NCBI GenBank assembly: GCA_021156225.1
Contig: JAJNBN010000273.1
Location: 1-6,176, forward strand
DNA from: Verrucomicrobiota bacterium
Lineage (GTDB): Bacteria > Verrucomicrobiota > Verrucomicrobiia > Limisphaerales > JAEYXS01
Length of the DNA stretch: 6,176 nucleotides
Direction of reading: 5' to 3'
Position 1 is the stretch's first letter. Every line of letters begins with the position of its first letter. Position numbers and translations under genes: made by a program. The notes under the pieces were generated by a model, which did no database searches, was not told where the DNA came from, and saw nothing but the letters and a program-made list of their open reading frames with translations. Positions 6,134 to 6,176 of this stretch are shown here, piece after piece.

Positions 6134-6176
6134 TGGATTTTTCAAAGGCAGTCAATTTACGGGAATCACGTTCTCA

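Overview
The window reads like the chromosome of a Gram-negative bacterium, probably of the Verrucomicrobiota or a related PVC group. This placement is an inference from the style of the proteins and the lack of strong Shine-Dalgarno sites; no marker gene settles it. There is no phage, plasmid, transposase, CRISPR or RNA gene that I can support.

Layout: the left edge (3-212, +) is the C-terminal end of a DNA photolyase. It converges, with a 2-bp gap, on a four-gene minus-strand block that runs leftward from about 3570 to 215: serA (D-3-phosphoglycerate dehydrogenase with an ACT domain), a secreted parvulin-type peptidyl-prolyl isomerase, a secreted glutathione-peroxidase-family protein, and a small Dabb (stress-responsive A/B barrel) protein. 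The first three are joined very tightly: each stop codon overlaps or nearly touches the next start, with GTGA overlaps. The Dabb gene follows after 85 bp. A good sigma70-like promoter lies so close to serA that its mRNA would have almost no 5' leader, which fits the missing ribosome binding site.

A 686-bp gene-free stretch (3556-4241) separates serA from a divergent plus-strand gene. It holds the serA promoter, a pyrimidine-rich tract with a degenerate 7-bp repeat, a perfect 19-bp interrupted palindrome, an A/T-rich block and a perfect 8-bp-stem hairpin. To the right lie a soluble histidine kinase (4242-5612, +) with an RsbR-like N-terminal sensor and an unusually long ATP lid, and a convergent gene (5648-6133, -) for a small secreted protein of unknown function.

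The most notable observation is the glutathione-peroxidase-like gene. It keeps a signal peptide, the first strand motif and the whole C-terminal part including the WNFTKF motif. About 75-80 residues between them, which should hold the catalytic Cys/Sec and Gln, are missing without loss of reading frame. The elongated histidine-kinase lid and the structured intergenic region are the next most interesting items. I found no convincing new multi-gene system.
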